Source: Clostridia bacterium (GTDB lineage Bacteria; Bacillota_A; Clostridia; Oscillospirales; Acutalibacteraceae). Taken from it: 6,912 nt of DNA. Below, one piece after another: positions 6,174 to 6,912 of this stretch; positions within the stretch are counted from its first letter, which is position 1; every line of letters begins with the position of its first letter. Both the position numbers and the translations under genes were made by a program. The DNA lies in contig JAFPAK010000154.1 of the NCBI GenBank assembly GCA_017390825.1, positions 1-6,912 of the forward strand. The letters are read 5' to 3'. The notes beneath the pieces were generated by a model, which was given only the letters and a program-made list of their open reading frames with translations, was not told the DNA's origin and searched no databases.

Positions 6174-6912
6174 ATGAAAAGGTTACGGCTTATAGCATTG
6201 TTAATAGCAGTTATGCTTTGCACAAGCTCATGTGCAAGGCTGTTTGCTGAGCCTGCAACACTTTTCGAAGCACCGAAAATTTCGGGAGATCTCCGTTTTG
6301 TTGCCACTGCTCTCGATGATGCAGTTGAAGGCAGCTATGAGCTTGTCAATCCTTATTCAGGTACTAACCGCAATGCCTGCACTGCGTACGATATCAACAG
6401 CGACGGTACTGACGAGTATTTTGTATTTTATTCGCTTAATAATGGGATACATTTAAACTACATTGCAGCCTATGGTGATGAATGGAGATCGCTTTCTGAT
6501 ATTACTATCAACGCTTCGTCTATTGAGCGTCTGCTCTTTTCTGATCTTTGTTCAGATACGGGCTATGAAATAATCGTGGGCGCACCTCTTTATGCTGAAA
6601 GCACTAATCAGCTCAGCGTTTTTGTTCTTGAAAATAATAAGCTCACCTGCACGGCGCAAGAGAAATATACCGACTTTGCCGTATGCAATCTGACCGGCGA
6701 CAAAAAAGATCAGATATTTATAACCGAAATCGGCAACACAACTCCCGATAATATCAGCGATGATGCACAGGGAAATATCGTAACGCATTATGCAACATCG
6801 CGCCTTATCAGCTTCAACAGTAAAAATAACACTGTTACGGTGCTCGGCAATATAAAGATGGATTCCGATATAACCTCTGTTTCTCAGGTGGCTACGACCA
6901 AGATATCTGACG
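6174..6912 (+). CDS. Exported, probable lipoprotein with FG-GAP/VCBS-like repeats, 3' end outside the window
   Basis: The frame is open from ATG 6174 to the window end, giving 246 visible residues without a stop. The N-terminus is a clear export signal: MKRLR, a hydrophobic core (residues 6-15), then CTSSC. Cys20 would be the lipidated residue, although Thr at -3 and Cys at -4 make the lipobox loose; a soluble secreted form is the alternative. The remainder looks like beta-strand repeats: YDINSDGTDEYFVFY (72-86) has the Asp/Asn-rich calcium-loop pattern of FG-GAP/VCBS repeats, and FSDLCSDTGYEIIVG (122-136) and VCNLTGDKKDQIFIT (170-184) are weaker copies about 50 residues apart, consistent with a beta-propeller. 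AGGAG (6161-6165) overlaps the stop of the MreB-like gene, with 8 nt to the ATG, so the two are co-transcribed and probably translationally coupled. I do not recognise a specific function; binding of a ligand or envelope partner outside the membrane is a guess from fold type. Confidence 0.85.
   Translation, partial: MKRLRLIALLIAVMLCTSSCARLFAEPATLFEAPKISGDLRFVATALDDAVEGSYELVNPYSGTNRNACTAYDINSDGTDEYFVFYSLNNGIHLNYIAAYGDEWRSLSDITINASSIERLLFSDLCSDTGYEIIVGAPLYAESTNQLSVFVLENNKLTCTAQEKYTDFAVCNLTGDKKDQIFITEIGNTTPDNISDDAQGNIVTHYATSRLISFNSKNNTVTVLGNIKMDSDITSVSQVATTKISD

Noticed and set aside
6232..6456. A 74-residue plus-strand frame in the lipoprotein gene
   Set aside because: It overlaps the open frame from 6174, which has a signal peptide, a good ribosome binding site and repeat motifs, and explains the region better.
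1..6912. CRISPR array, tRNA/rRNA gene, insertion sequence or attachment site
   Set aside because: No regularly spaced repeats, cloverleaf-like sequence, transposase or terminal repeats were seen by eye on either strand.

Overview
The window reads as a chromosomal segment of a low-to-moderate-GC Gram-positive bacterium, most likely a gut-type member of the Clostridia (Oscillospiraceae/Ruminococcaceae are a plausible guess). The reasons are strong GGAGG-type ribosome binding sites, consensus-like sigma-A promoters in AT-rich gaps, a Bacillus/Clostridium-type methionyl-tRNA synthetase with a C-terminal tRNA-binding domain, a K+-dependent membrane pyrophosphatase, and a stand-alone MreB paralogue. 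The family-level placement is inference and no ribosomal marker is present.

Layout from left to right: (1) the 3' part of metG (+), open at the left edge and closed by a rho-independent terminator; (2) hppA (+), a complete 694-residue ion-pumping pyrophosphatase with its own promoter; (3) a perfect 17-bp hairpin that can terminate both hppA and the convergent gene; (4) a monocistronic RraA-like gene (-), 300 residues, transcribed towards hppA; (5) an AT-rich divergent intergenic region with promoters on both strands; (6) a divergent MreB/actin-family gene (+), followed after 11 nt by (7) a secreted, probably lipid-anchored protein with FG-GAP/VCBS-like repeats, which runs off the right edge.

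The genes form four transcription units with little evident functional link. MetG charges tRNA-Met. HppA couples hydrolysis of pyrophosphate, a by-product of aminoacylation and other biosynthesis, to Na+ and/or H+ export. The RraA-like protein is of unknown substrate. The most interesting part is the last unit, in which an atypical actin-like protein with an altered nucleotide-binding loop is tightly coupled to an exported repeat protein. This is a candidate cytoskeleton/envelope pair, but its function cannot be read from sequence alone. No tRNA, rRNA, CRISPR array or mobile element was seen.
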